A DNA stretch of 64,000 nucleotides from Holophagales bacterium (lineage in GTDB: Bacteria > Acidobacteriota > Thermoanaerobaculia > Multivoradales > Multivoraceae): positions 124,001 to 188,000 of the forward strand of contig VXZQ01000003.1 of the NCBI GenBank assembly GCA_009845425.1, read 5' to 3'. Each line of letters opens with the position of its first letter. Positions within the stretch are counted from its first letter, which is position 1. Made by a program: the position numbers and the translations under genes. The notes beneath the pieces were generated by a model, which saw nothing but the letters and a program-made list of their open reading frames with translations, was not told where the DNA came from and did no database searches. This document shows, one piece after another, positions 19,473 to 28,138 of the stretch.

Positions 19473-21221
19473 ATGAGTCAACAAATTGGTCACTTCGAGA
19501 TTCTCCGCCGCCTCGAAGCGAAGCCTGGAGCAGCCTCCTATCTCGGTCGCGACACGCGGGACGAAAGCCCCGTCATTCTCGACACCTGGACCGGAGAGAC
19601 GGCCGAGGCTCAGGCCCTGTTCCTGAAGCGGGCCGCCGCGGTCGGACGGTTGGAACACGTCTCGATCGCCCGGATCCTCGACTTCGGAATCGACGGCGCA
19701 ACGTCCTGTCGAATCGAACAGTCCCTGGGCACCGAGACGCTGGCGGCGCGCCTTGAACGGTGCGACAAACTGCCGATCCGCACGGTTCTGGGCTGGCTTG
19801 CGCAGGTTGCGCGCGCACTGGAACACGCGCATGGCCAGGGCGTCGTCCACGGAGACGTCCACCCCGGCGCCATCACGATCCGTTCCGACGACAGCGCCGC
19901 TCTTCGGGGTTTCGCGAGTCCGCGACCGTACGCACACGTCAGGTACGGCGCACCGGAGCTGCTGCACGGCGGCACTGTCGATGTGCGAAGCGACGTCTAT
20001 GCGTTTGGTGTGCTCACGCACCGGGTGCTGACCTTCCAGCCCGCCGAACGGCAGGTGCCCTCCCGCCGGCTGAAATCGAAGGACCGGCGTTTCGTGCAAA
20101 AGGCAATCAAGGCCCAGCTTCCACAACATGTGGCGAGATCACTCGTTACCGTTCTCGACGCCTGCCTCCGGGACGATCCTGCGAAGCGTGCAGCGGACTT
20201 CGGCCCCATTGTCAACGCCCTCGAAGACGCGCACGAGGAACTCGTCGGGACGCCCAGCGACGAGGCCTCCCCGCAGGGCGAGCCGAACGACTGGACGGCC
20301 ACGACGGTGCAGACACCCAGAGCGTCCGACTCCTCGCTGATCGAAGTCGAGATCAACGCAGGGGTCGCGCCGCCGGAGACGACTTCTCCGCCGACTCTCG
20401 ACACGGTCGCCGACGCGATCCGGCGTCCGCCCCGCTCCCGCCTCCGGCGCCGCTGGTTGACGTTCGCCACGGTCGCCGGAACCGCGCTCTGGCTCGGCGG
20501 TACGCTGTGGTGGTCGAAGGGTAGTCCGGTCGCCGGATCGGAGGCCCCCGAACCACGGACCGAGCCTCCGGTCGAACGGCAGGCGCTCGCCTCGGAGACC
20601 GAAGACGAGAGTCCCGCCTCGGAGCCCGTCAGCCTGACTACGCGCGAGAATCCGACGCCCCAACCCCCAGACGCGACTCCAGCCGTTAGCCGGGGAACCG
20701 GCCGCCTGGCCCTGGCGCCCGCCTGGAATCCGCAAATCACCGTCTCTGTCGACGGCGAGGCGCCCGTGGTCCTCGACCGCAGAAGGGTGTTCGAAGTCGA
20801 AGCCGAGATCGATCATGTGCTCACGTTCGAACTTGTCACTCGCGACTACCAGATCCGGGAACAGGTCCTGACCCAGGTCGGCGTGGACCGGTTGCTGGAG
20901 ACGCCGGTGCCTCTGGTTCGGCCCGGCGCCGTCAGCATCGCGCCGGCAACCGAATCGGAACGTCCCGTCTTCGTACGCATCGGCGATGAAGCGATCGGCT
21001 GGACGCCCATCCTCGACCTGCCCGTCCCCGCAGGCGCCCACGTCCTCAGCCTTCTCCGAAATCCCAGGTGGCAGCCGGAGGACCGGATCGACCAGAAGAT
21101 CCAGGTGAACTCCAGGCAGGAGACGATGGTCCAGTTCGACCTCGAAGCTGAACCGCCCGTGCTGATCGTCAACGGCCAGAGGATCGAGTACGCTCCGGTT
21201 GATGAGGGGCCCGCGCCGTAG
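19473..21221 (+). CDS. membrane pseudokinase (Ser/Thr kinase fold) with PEGA-like C-terminal domain
   Basis: The N-terminal 260 residues have a protein-kinase fold, seen from VVHGDVHPGAI (about 125-135, HRD-loop position) and YGAPELL with DVRSDVYAFGVL (APE and F-helix region). Key residues are missing. The VAIK position reads VILDTW with no lysine, the catalytic-loop Lys and Asn are His and Ala, and the DFG position reads RGF. Catalysis is therefore unlikely, and it is best called a pseudokinase. One transmembrane helix (about 327-347) separates it from a Pro/Glu-rich stretch and a beta-rich C-terminal part, of which about 490-570 resembles a PEGA domain. The 582-residue product overlaps the next glycosyltransferase gene by 20 bases. 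Its partner is unknown, but the context suggests an envelope-polysaccharide link. Confidence 0.75.
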   Translation: MSQQIGHFEILRRLEAKPGAASYLGRDTRDESPVILDTWTGETAEAQALFLKRAAAVGRLEHVSIARILDFGIDGATSCRIEQSLGTETLAARLERCDKLPIRTVLGWLAQVARALEHAHGQGVVHGDVHPGAITIRSDDSAALRGFASPRPYAHVRYGAPELLHGGTVDVRSDVYAFGVLTHRVLTFQPAERQVPSRRLKSKDRRFVQKAIKAQLPQHVARSLVTVLDACLRDDPAKRAADFGPIVNALEDAHEELVGTPSDEASPQGEPNDWTATTVQTPRASDSSLIEVEINAGVAPPETTSPPTLDTVADAIRRPPRSRLRRRWLTFATVAGTALWLGGTLWWSKGSPVAGSEAPEPRTEPPVERQALASETEDESPASEPVSLTTRENPTPQPPDATPAVSRGTGRLALAPAWNPQITVSVDGEAPVVLDRRRVFEVEAEIDHVLTFELVTRDYQIREQVLTQVGVDRLLETPVPLVRPGAVSIAPATESERPVFVRIGDEAIGWTPILDLPVPAGAHVLSLLRNPRWQPEDRIDQKIQVNSRQETMVQFDLEAEPPVLIVNGQRIEYAPVDEGPAP

Positions 21222-22179
21222 CAGCGACGCCGGCGCTGACGCCACGCCGCTCGACGTCAGTGTCCTGGTGCCGGTCCTCGACGAAAGCGCGACGGTCTCC
21301 GCCCTGGCCGAGCGCGTCCTTGCCAACCTAGACGCCCTTCAGGTCCTGGCGGAACTCGTGTTCATCGATGACGGCTCGACCGACGGCACGTCCGATGCGG
21401 TTCGCCGCGAACACGAGCGCGACCCCCGGGTGCGGCTGATTCGGCTGCGGCGGAACTTTGGCAAGGCAGCCGCCCTCTCGGCCGGGGTCGATCACTCGCG
21501 GGGCCGGATTCTCGTCACGATGGACGGCGACCTGCAGGACGATCCCGACGAGATTCCGCGACTGCTGCAGGCGCTGGAAAACGGCCCCCTCGATCTCGTC
21601 TCCGGCTGGAAGCGCACCCGGCGCGACCCGTGGCGCCGTCGACTGGCGTCCAGGGTCTTCAACTGGGTGACGCGCACCCTCTCGAACGTCAGGCTGCACG
21701 ACTTCAACTCCGGCTTCAAGGCCTACCGCCGGGAAGTTCTGGAGCAGGTCGCCGTGTACGGCGAACTCCATCGTTACATCCCCGTTCTCGCCAGCCGGCG
21801 CGGTTTTCTCGTCGGCGAGATTCCGGTAGCGCACCATCCGCGCCGCGTCGGCCGCAGCCGGTACGGATGGGACCGCTCCTACAAGGGACCCGTGGACCTG
21901 ATCACGGTCCTGTTCATCAGCCGCTTCACGCGCCGCCCGCTGCACCTCTTCGGCCCGATCGGCCTGATCAGTTTCGCGGCCGGTCTGGGTATCTGTACCT
22001 ATCTCGCCGCGCTCTGGTTCGCCGGCGCCTCGCTGTCCAACCGGCCGCTGCTGCTGCTCGGGGTCCTGTTGATGGTCCTGGGCATCCAGATCGTCACAAC
22101 TGGCCTGATCGGCGAACTGATCACCTTCAAGAACTTCCGGCGGCCCGACAGCTACTCGGTGCGAGAGCGGGTCGGCTGA
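21202..22179 (+). CDS. family 2 glycosyltransferase with two C-terminal membrane helices
   Basis: A GT-A glycosyltransferase of the dolichyl/undecaprenyl-phosphate sugar synthase type (DPM1/GtrB-like), which transfers a sugar from a nucleotide donor to a polyprenyl phosphate. The 325-residue product has SVLVPVLDESATV (about 20-32), FIDDGSTDGT (about 54-63), LRRNFGKAAALSAGVDHSRG and the DGDLQDDP motif (about 108-115) holding the DxD residues. Two hydrophobic segments lie at about 250-275 and 285-310. ATG 21202 overlaps the pseudokinase stop. The donor sugar cannot be told. Confidence 0.88.
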   Translation: MRGPRRSSDAGADATPLDVSVLVPVLDESATVSALAERVLANLDALQVLAELVFIDDGSTDGTSDAVRREHERDPRVRLIRLRRNFGKAAALSAGVDHSRGRILVTMDGDLQDDPDEIPRLLQALENGPLDLVSGWKRTRRDPWRRRLASRVFNWVTRTLSNVRLHDFNSGFKAYRREVLEQVAVYGELHRYIPVLASRRGFLVGEIPVAHHPRRVGRSRYGWDRSYKGPVDLITVLFISRFTRRPLHLFGPIGLISFAAGLGICTYLAALWFAGASLSNRPLLLLGVLLMVLGIQIVTTGLIGELITFKNFRRPDSYSVRERVG

Positions 22180-22185
22180 ACCCGG

Positions 22186-23466
22186 TTGCCCGGCGGCAGG
22201 AGCGCGACCCTGCGCATCCTCTTCCTCACCCAAACCTACCCTCGCTGGCCCGGCGACACGGCCGGACCGTTCATCCGTGAACTGGCCCGTGGGCTGGTCC
22301 GAGCCGGCGACCGCGTCACCGTTCTCACGCCGCGCGCGGCGCACGTGCGTCGCGCCTGGAACGACGACGGCGTCGAAGTTTGCTCGTTCGCGTACGCCCC
22401 CCGTCCACTGGAGGTCCTCGGCTACGGCCGAAGCCTAGCCGCGGACGAACATGTACGGCCGGGCGCCGCACTCGCCGCTCCCCTCTATCTGCTCGCGGCG
22501 GCGAGGGCGGTGGCCCGGCATCTCGGGCGGGAACGGCACGACCTGTTCCACGCTCATTGGGTCGCCCCGAACGGGTTGGTGGCCCTCTGGCCGGGGGTGC
22601 ATGGAAGAGGAACGCTGATCGCGGCGGGCCTCCACGGCAGCGACGTCTTCCTGGCCGAGAAGGCGCTCGCGCGGCCAGCGATCCGTCGCGCCCTGACCCG
22701 TTGCGATTTGCTGACCGGATGCTCGCCCGAACTTGTCGAGAGAGTCCGGCGGATCGGCTTTCGCGGCAAGCCGTCGCGCGTCATCCCCTACGGCGTCGAT
22801 ACAGACATGTTCCGCCCGCTGGCGGAGGTCCCGGACGAGCCGGTGGAGGAAACCTGGCGCGAACGCCTGAACATCCCAGACAACTCCACCGTCCTGCTCG
22901 GTGTCGGCCGCCTGGCGACGAAGAAGGGCTTCCAGGTGCTGATCGATGTCCTGCCGCGCCTGCTGTCCGATTTCAGCGACTTGCACGCGATCATTGCCGG
23001 CGATGGCGATCAGATGGCGGATTTCCGGGCGACAGTCGACGGATGGAGGCCCGACCACACGGGCCGGATCCACCTACCCGGCGCCGTCGCCCACGACGAT
23101 CTGCCCGGTCTCTACCGCAGTGCCGACCTGTTCGTCCTCCCCGCCGTTCACGATCCCCAAGGCAACGTCGACGGCCTGCCCAACGTGATCCTGGAGGCCC
23201 TCGCCAGTGGGCTCCCGGTGGTCGCCACTTCGGTTTCCGGCATCCCTCTGGCGGTCGAATCGGGAGTCCAGGGAGTCCTCGTTCCGGAGCAGGATCGGGC
23301 CGCTCTGAGGGAAGCGATCGCGGGCATCCTCGGCAATCCGGAACAGCGGCGCCTGATGGGCGCCCGGGCCCGCTCCCGCGCGGTTTCCCAACTGACCTGG
23401 GACATCGTGGCCGGCAGATACCGGCAGGCCTACCTCGATGCTCTGACGGATGGCGACCGGCGATGA
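22186..23466 (+). CDS. family 4 glycosyltransferase
   Basis: A GT-B retaining glycosyltransferase. The 426-residue product starts from TTG 22186 with ILFLTQTYPRWPGDTAGPFI and has a GT4 N-domain, SRVIPYGVDTDMF (about 201-213), GVGRLATKKGFQVLID (about 240-255) and the C-domain motif NVILEALASGLPVVATSVSGIP (about 326-346) that binds the nucleotide sugar. It sits between a GT2 gene (6-base gap) and a membrane protease gene (ATGA overlap). It probably elongates an envelope or exopolysaccharide. The ATG/GTG-less start makes the first few residues uncertain. Confidence 0.88.
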   Translation: MPGGRSATLRILFLTQTYPRWPGDTAGPFIRELARGLVRAGDRVTVLTPRAAHVRRAWNDDGVEVCSFAYAPRPLEVLGYGRSLAADEHVRPGAALAAPLYLLAAARAVARHLGRERHDLFHAHWVAPNGLVALWPGVHGRGTLIAAGLHGSDVFLAEKALARPAIRRALTRCDLLTGCSPELVERVRRIGFRGKPSRVIPYGVDTDMFRPLAEVPDEPVEETWRERLNIPDNSTVLLGVGRLATKKGFQVLIDVLPRLLSDFSDLHAIIAGDGDQMADFRATVDGWRPDHTGRIHLPGAVAHDDLPGLYRSADLFVLPAVHDPQGNVDGLPNVILEALASGLPVVATSVSGIPLAVESGVQGVLVPEQDRAALREAIAGILGNPEQRRLMGARARSRAVSQLTWDIVAGRYRQAYLDALTDGDRR

Positions 23467-24203
23467 ACCGACCCGGCGAGCACGGACCGATCGAGCCACG
23501 ACGTCGAGGGCTCTGGTGGGCGATCCTGGTCGCCGCGATGACGTTGCCCACGGTCGCCTCGCTTGCCTACTTCGTCTGGCTCGAGGGAACGGCCTGGGTC
23601 GCCCCCGTCTACCTCGGCGCCAAGGCGCTCCAGTTCGCCGGACCGGTAGCCGTCCTGGGCGCCCTGCTGGCGGCCGCCTTCGGCCCCTCGCGGCCGGGCC
23701 GATCGGTTGCCCTCGGCCTGGGCACCGGAATCGCGGGGGCCAGCTTCACCTGGCTGGCCTATGCCGTTCTGTTTCGCGGCGGGGAGATGGCCGCGACCGC
23801 CGCCGAGGCGATCACGGTGAAGCTGGCCGACTTTCACCTCGACACCCTGGGCCGCTACGTCGTCGCGGCGCTCTTGATCAGCTTCATCCACTCCTGGCTC
23901 GAGGAGGTCTACTGGCGCGCCTTCGTCTACGGCAGGCTCCGCCGCCTGATCTCTTCCAGGTGGTCGCACCTGGTAGCCGCCATCGGTTTCGCCGCTCACC
24001 ACGTGGTCGTCATCGGCGTCTACATTGGCGACACTTCGGTCCTGGTCCTGACCGTCATGTCGCTTCCGGTCGTCCTCGGAGGCGTCCTCTGGTCGCTGAT
24101 CTACCGCAGCACGGGCAACCGTCTGCTGGCGCCCTGGCTCAGCCACGTCTGTCTCGACCTCGCGATCATGGCCGTGGGTTATGACCTGATCTTCGCCGGC
24201 TGA
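23463..24203 (+). CDS. CPBP-family intramembrane metalloprotease
   Basis: A multi-pass membrane protein of the CAAX prenyl-protease 2/bacteriocin-processing family. The supplied 607-residue ORF is a shadow of the GT4 gene joined to this one. ATG 23463 overlaps the GT4 stop and gives a 246-residue protein with about 6-7 hydrophobic segments. The putative active site is EEVYWRAFVYGRL (EExxxR, about 149-161), a histidine pair AAHHVV (about 178-183) and SHVCLD near 230. Family members act as proteases or accessory proteins. Its 3' end overlaps the convergent cysteine-synthase gene by 25 bases. Confidence 0.82.
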   Translation: MNRPGEHGPIEPRRRGLWWAILVAAMTLPTVASLAYFVWLEGTAWVAPVYLGAKALQFAGPVAVLGALLAAAFGPSRPGRSVALGLGTGIAGASFTWLAYAVLFRGGEMAATAAEAITVKLADFHLDTLGRYVVAALLISFIHSWLEEVYWRAFVYGRLRRLISSRWSHLVAAIGFAAHHVVVIGVYIGDTSVLVLTVMSLPVVLGGVLWSLIYRSTGNRLLAPWLSHVCLDLAIMAVGYDLIFAG

Positions 24204-25252
24204 GGCCCGCGTTCGCCGCGTGAGATGGGCAGCCCCTGTTCGCGCAGCCAGTCGTCGTTGTAGATCGTGCTGAGGTAGCGGGTCCCCGAATCGGGGAACA
24301 GGGTCACGACCCGGGCGCCCGGCCGCAGTTCCCGCAGCATCTGCCGCACGCCCCAAAGGGCCGCGCCGCTCGAGCCACCAACCAGCATCGCTTCGTACCG
24401 GGCAAGCTCGCGCGCCGCCAGGAACGCCTCAGCGTCGCTGACCTGGAGCATCCGGTCGAAGACCTCGAACTCCGGACAGTCGATGATCTCTTCGTCGCCC
24501 AACCCCTCGAGCAGATACCGACCCTCGGGCGCGGATGCGTCGGGGCCGCCGGAGAGAGCCGCGAAGTGACGGCTGAACACGGATCCTTCGACATCGACCG
24601 CCACGACCTGAATCGTCGGGTCCCTCTCCTTCAGAAAACGGCCCACCCCGGAAACCGTACCGCCGGTGCCGATGCCGCCGACGAAGACGTCGACCCGGCC
24701 CTCCATCTGCCGCCAGATCTCAGGAGCCGTCGTCTCGTAGTGGCACTCGTTGTTGTCCCGGTTGTTGTGCTGGTCCGGGAAGAAAGCTCCCGGCTCGGCC
24801 GCCGCCAGACTCCGGGCCTTCCGGTTGTACGACTCCGGGTGCTCGGGGTGCAGATCACCGTCGACCAGGACGAGTTCGACCCCCAGAGCCCGGAGGCAAT
24901 CGAGCTTCTCGCGGCTGGTCTGGCGGCGGACGACGGCGCGACAGCGCAGCCCACGGGTCGTGGCCATCATCGCCAGGCCCATCGCGGTGTTGCCGGAGGA
25001 CGCCTCGATCACGAGTCCGCCGGGCTGGAGCGAGCCGGACGCGAGCGCGCGGTCCACCAGGTAGCGCGCGACCCGGTCCTTCACGCTGCCCATCGGGTTG
25101 AGGAACTCGAGCTTGGCGAACACCTCGACGCCGGCGCCGGCGTCGCCCAGGGAACGCCGGAGACGCACCATGGGCGTACCGCCGATCGCCTCGCACACGT
25201 CCTCGCAGATGCCCAGCGAGGCTCCCGCGGATTGGTTAGCCGCCGCCTTCAA
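24179..25252 (-). CDS. PLP-dependent cysteine synthase / cystathionine beta-synthase family enzyme
   Basis: It catalyses beta-replacement on O-acetylserine or serine to give cysteine or cystathionine. The 357-residue product has LNPMGSVKDRVA (PLP lysine, about 48-59), SSGNTAMGLAM (about 80-90), GGIGTGGTVSGVGRF (about 190-204) and GGSSGAALWG (about 310-319). The segment FFPDQHNNRDNNECHY resembles the longer CBS-like cysteine synthases. The supplied ORF start is too early because it runs through the UDG gene. TTG 25252, 11 bases after the UDG stop, is the first plausible start and remains uncertain. It is the last gene of the rpsA-to-cysteine-synthase run. Confidence 0.83.
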   Translation of the reverse strand: MKAAANQSAGASLGICEDVCEAIGGTPMVRLRRSLGDAGAGVEVFAKLEFLNPMGSVKDRVARYLVDRALASGSLQPGGLVIEASSGNTAMGLAMMATTRGLRCRAVVRRQTSREKLDCLRALGVELVLVDGDLHPEHPESYNRKARSLAAAEPGAFFPDQHNNRDNNECHYETTAPEIWRQMEGRVDVFVGGIGTGGTVSGVGRFLKERDPTIQVVAVDVEGSVFSRHFAALSGGPDASAPEGRYLLEGLGDEEIIDCPEFEVFDRMLQVSDAEAFLAARELARYEAMLVGGSSGAALWGVRQMLRELRPGARVVTLFPDSGTRYLSTIYNDDWLREQGLPISRGERGPQPAKIRS

Positions 25253-25263
25253 GGTAGCGAAGA

Positions 25264-25938
25264 CTACTCCGCCCCGTCGGCACCGAGCAGCCGGTCGCGG
25301 ACGACCTGCATGTCCTCCCAGACGGGCCGCCTGTACGACGAATTCCGAAGCAGGGCCGCCGGGTGATACGTGACGCGAACCGGCACGCCTCGAGCTTCGT
25401 GCCATGTCCCGCGCAGGCGCCCCAGGGAACTGGTCGTCCCCAGCAACTGCTGCGCGGCCACTCGGCCCAGGGCGACGATCACGCGCGGTGCTATGAGGTC
25501 GACCTGGCGATCGAGAAACGAACGGCAGGCCGCCGTCTCGTCAGGCTGCGGGTCCCGGTTGTTCGGCGGCCTGCACTTCACGACGTTCGTGATGTAGACG
25601 TCCTCGCGGCGGAGGTCGATGGCCCGGATGATTCGCGTCAGAAGTTGTCCGGCCGGCCCCACGAACGGCAGCCCCTGCCGATCCTCCTGCGCGCCCGGGC
25701 CCTCGCCCACGAACATCAGGTCCGCCTCGCCGTCACCGTCGCCGAAGACGACCTTGTTCCGCGCCCTGCAGAGGCCGCACGCCGTACAGCCCTGGGCCTC
25801 CTCGGCAACCGCGTGCAGGCGTTCCAGACGGCCACCTGTCGCCACCGGCGCCGACGCCGGCGGCGGATAAGCGTCCGTGAAGCCCAGATCCCGCAGCAGA
25901 TCGATCTCCCGGGTAATCGGCAGGCGGGTTCGGTTCAC
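25264..25938 (-). CDS. family 4-type uracil-DNA glycosylase (Fe-S)
   Basis: It removes uracil from DNA to start base-excision repair. The 224-residue product has the cluster cysteines CTACGLC (about 51-57) with further Cys residues, motif A GEGPGAQEDRQGLPFVG (about 78-94), NVVKCRPPNNR (about 118-128) and motif B TYHPAALLR (about 193-201). These match thermophile-type (family 4) UDGs rather than E. coli Ung. GTG start, overlapping the coaBC stop by 4 bases, so probably translationally coupled. Confidence 0.9.
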   Translation of the reverse strand: MNRTRLPITREIDLLRDLGFTDAYPPPASAPVATGGRLERLHAVAEEAQGCTACGLCRARNKVVFGDGDGEADLMFVGEGPGAQEDRQGLPFVGPAGQLLTRIIRAIDLRREDVYITNVVKCRPPNNRDPQPDETAACRSFLDRQVDLIAPRVIVALGRVAAQQLLGTTSSLGRLRGTWHEARGVPVRVTYHPAALLRNSSYRRPVWEDMQVVRDRLLGADGAE

Positions 25939-27167
25939 GTCGCCTCGGCGGCGAACAGCTCCAGCAACCGTCCGGCCAGTTCATCCTTGGACTGCTTCGG
26001 AAACCTCTTGATTTCCCCGTTCCCTCCGAACACGACGACCTCGTTGTCTGCGGACTCGAAACCGATGTCCGAACGGGAAACATCGTTGGCAACGATCCAG
26101 TGCGCCCCCTTCGCCTTCAGCTTGTGCCGCGCCGAGCGCTCCAGATCTTCGGTCTCCGCGGCGAAACCGACCCGCACCGCCTGCGGCGCCACTGCCGCCA
26201 GACCGGCCAGCAGGTCCGGATTCTGTTCGAGCTCCAACACCAGACCGTCTCCGCCCGACTTCTTCATTTTCTGCTCGGCGCACTCGCGGGGCCGGTAGTC
26301 GGCAACGGCCGCCGCCATGACGACGAGGTCCGCGTCCTCCGCCGCCTCGCGGAGCGCCGCCTCCATCTCGGCGGCCGAGACGACGTCGACCCGTCGCACG
26401 CCGGCGGGCGTCTCGAGCTTCACGGGACCGGCAACCAGTGTGACCATAGCGCCACGGATCGCCGCCTGGCGCGCCAGCGCGAACCCCATCCGGCCGCTCG
26501 ATCGATTGCCCAGGAAGCGCACCGGGTCGATCGCCTCGTAGGTCGGACCGGCGGTGACGACGACCCTCCGGCCGGCGAGGGGGCCGACGGGCGCTTCGTT
26601 TTCCGCCGCGGGCAGGCCAAGGACCCGGCACACGGCCTCGACGATCGCCTCCGGCTCGGCCATGCGGCCCCAGCCGCGTTCACCTGAAGCCAGCGCACCC
26701 TCGACCGGGCCGACCACCTCCACGCCGCAGTCGCGCAGAGTGGCGACGCGGGCCTCGACCGCCGGCTTCCGCCACATGGCGTCATGCATGGCCGGAGCGA
26801 CGACCACCGGCCCTTCGAACATCAGCGCGGCCGTGCTCAGGAAGTCGTCCGCCAGGCCCAGGGCCAGACGGGCGAGCGTGTTCGCGGTCGCTGGTGCGAC
26901 GCACAGCAGGTCGGCCCATTGCGCGGCCTCGACGTGGAGCTCCGCTCCGTCGCTGCCGCCATCGCGCGCCAGGTATCCCTGGCCGTAGACCCGGTCGCCG
27001 CTCAGCACCTCCAGCGTCAGTGGCGAAACGAAGCTCTCTGCAGCCAGGGTGGGCGCACAGCGGACCTCAAGGCCGCGCTCCCGCAGCCGACGAACCAGGT
27101 AAGCCCCCTTGTATGCGGCGATACCGCCGGTGATCCCGAGGAGGACTCTGGCCGCCCGTTCAGGCAC
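25935..27167 (-). CDS. coaBC: bifunctional phosphopantothenoylcysteine decarboxylase/phosphopantothenate-cysteine ligase CoaBC
   Basis: It catalyses two consecutive steps of coenzyme A synthesis. The 410-residue product has the flavoprotein domain (GITGGIAAYKGAYLVRRL, about 11-28; VAPATANTLARLALG; VAPAMHDAMW, about 126-135, the PAM(N/H) motif) and the CoaB ligase domain (VVVTAGPTYEAIDPVRFLGNRSSG, about 205-228; KMKKSGGDG, about 302-310). GTG start, 13 bases after rpoZ, the usual gmk-rpoZ-coaBC order. Confidence 0.95.
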   Translation of the reverse strand: MPERAARVLLGITGGIAAYKGAYLVRRLRERGLEVRCAPTLAAESFVSPLTLEVLSGDRVYGQGYLARDGGSDGAELHVEAAQWADLLCVAPATANTLARLALGLADDFLSTAALMFEGPVVVAPAMHDAMWRKPAVEARVATLRDCGVEVVGPVEGALASGERGWGRMAEPEAIVEAVCRVLGLPAAENEAPVGPLAGRRVVVTAGPTYEAIDPVRFLGNRSSGRMGFALARQAAIRGAMVTLVAGPVKLETPAGVRRVDVVSAAEMEAALREAAEDADLVVMAAAVADYRPRECAEQKMKKSGGDGLVLELEQNPDLLAGLAAVAPQAVRVGFAAETEDLERSARHKLKAKGAHWIVANDVSRSDIGFESADNEVVVFGGNGEIKRFPKQSKDELAGRLLELFAAEAT

Positions 27168-27179
27168 GCGGTACCGTCC

Positions 27180-27446
27180 CTAGTTGACGGTACTGGGGGG
27201 GCTCAGTCCGCCGTTCTCCGCGTCCGCTCCGTCCTCGTCGGCGCCATCCGCCTCCGAGGATTCGGGCGCCTCGCCGTAGTCCCAGTCGACCATCTCGTTC
27301 GCGATCTCCTTCATCGCATGCCGGGCGAACTTCGGGCTCTCCCTCGGCATCCGTTCCTGGGCACCCCGAATCAGTTGCTCGGCCCGGCGCGCGGCCAGGA
27401 GCACGTAACGGAACTTGCTGTCGATCTTCTCAGGAATACGGTCCAT
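27180..27446 (-). CDS. rpoZ: RNA polymerase omega subunit
   Basis: A small subunit that stabilises the RNA polymerase beta-prime subunit. The supplied ORF is too long; the real gene starts at ATG 27446 (or ATG 27452, two codons earlier) inside the end of gmk. The 88-residue product has MDRIPEKIDSKFRYVLLAARRAEQL, then ARHAMKEIANEMVDWDY, which fits omega from Acidobacteria and Deltaproteobacteria-type genomes, and ends in an acidic Asp/Glu/Ala tail. It lies between gmk and coaBC, its classic place. Confidence 0.85.
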   Translation of the reverse strand: MDRIPEKIDSKFRYVLLAARRAEQLIRGAQERMPRESPKFARHAMKEIANEMVDWDYGEAPESSEADGADEDGADAENGGLSPPSTVN

Positions 27447-28128
27447 GTGCATGAAAGTCCGCGAGAACGCGGTTGACGCGTTCTCGCATCCGCCCCCTTC
27501 GCTGTCGTTTCTCGAGAATGATGGCCGCCAGGATTCTGCTGGCGGCCTCAGCGCGGTCATTGACAATAACATAGTCATAGTCCCGGACTTGGTCGACCTC
27601 AGCCAGCGAGCCGGCCAGACGCTGCGTGATCTCGGGCGCATCGTCCAGGTCCCGCCCCCGCAATCGGGACACGAGAGCCTCGTAGCTGGGCGGCATGACG
27701 AAGATTCCCCAGACCGCAGTCTGAAGGATGCCTTCAGCACCGCCCGGCAACGACATCACCTGCTTCGCGCCCTGCACGTCGATGTCGAGCAGGACGTCGA
27801 CTCCCCGCTCGACGCGCGGCAGGACCTCGTCCACCGCCGTGCCGTAGAGATTGCCGTGAACCTCCGCCCACTCCAGGAACCGGCCATCGACCACCATCCG
27901 GTCGAAGGTCCTCCGGTCGACGAAGTGGTAGTCATACCCGTCCCGCTCGTTCTCGCGAGGCCGGCGGGTGGTATGGCTGATCGAGAACTCGACACCGTCG
28001 ATGAGCTTCATGCCGTGGTGGACCAGGGTGGTCTTGCCGGCGCCCGACGGCGCCGAGAGAATGAACAACTCCCCCCTGGCGACGACCGGTTCAATCCCGG
28101 CGTTCGGCTCTCTGTCCGCGCCCTTCAT
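27430..28128 (-). CDS. gmk: guanylate kinase
   Basis: It phosphorylates GMP to GDP in the cytoplasm. The 232-residue product has the P-loop SAPSGAGKTTLV (about 25-36), the GMP-binding SHTTRRPRENERDGYDYHFV (about 51-70) and the lid region. It is slightly longer than E. coli Gmk because of an N-terminal extension of about 15 residues. It overlaps rpoZ by 17 bases and follows yicC at 10 bases. Confidence 0.94.
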   Translation of the reverse strand: MKGADREPNAGIEPVVARGELFILSAPSGAGKTTLVHHGMKLIDGVEFSISHTTRRPRENERDGYDYHFVDRRTFDRMVVDGRFLEWAEVHGNLYGTAVDEVLPRVERGVDVLLDIDVQGAKQVMSLPGGAEGILQTAVWGIFVMPPSYEALVSRLRGRDLDDAPEITQRLAGSLAEVDQVRDYDYVIVNDRAEAASRILAAIILEKRQRRGRMRERVNRVLADFHAHGPYS

Positions 28129-28138
28129 CTACCCGCTG

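Noticed and set aside
22380-23462. First 360 residues of the 607-residue ORF at 22380-24203
   Set aside because: This part is an out-of-frame shadow of the GT4 gene; only the part from ATG 23463 (CPBP protease) is real.
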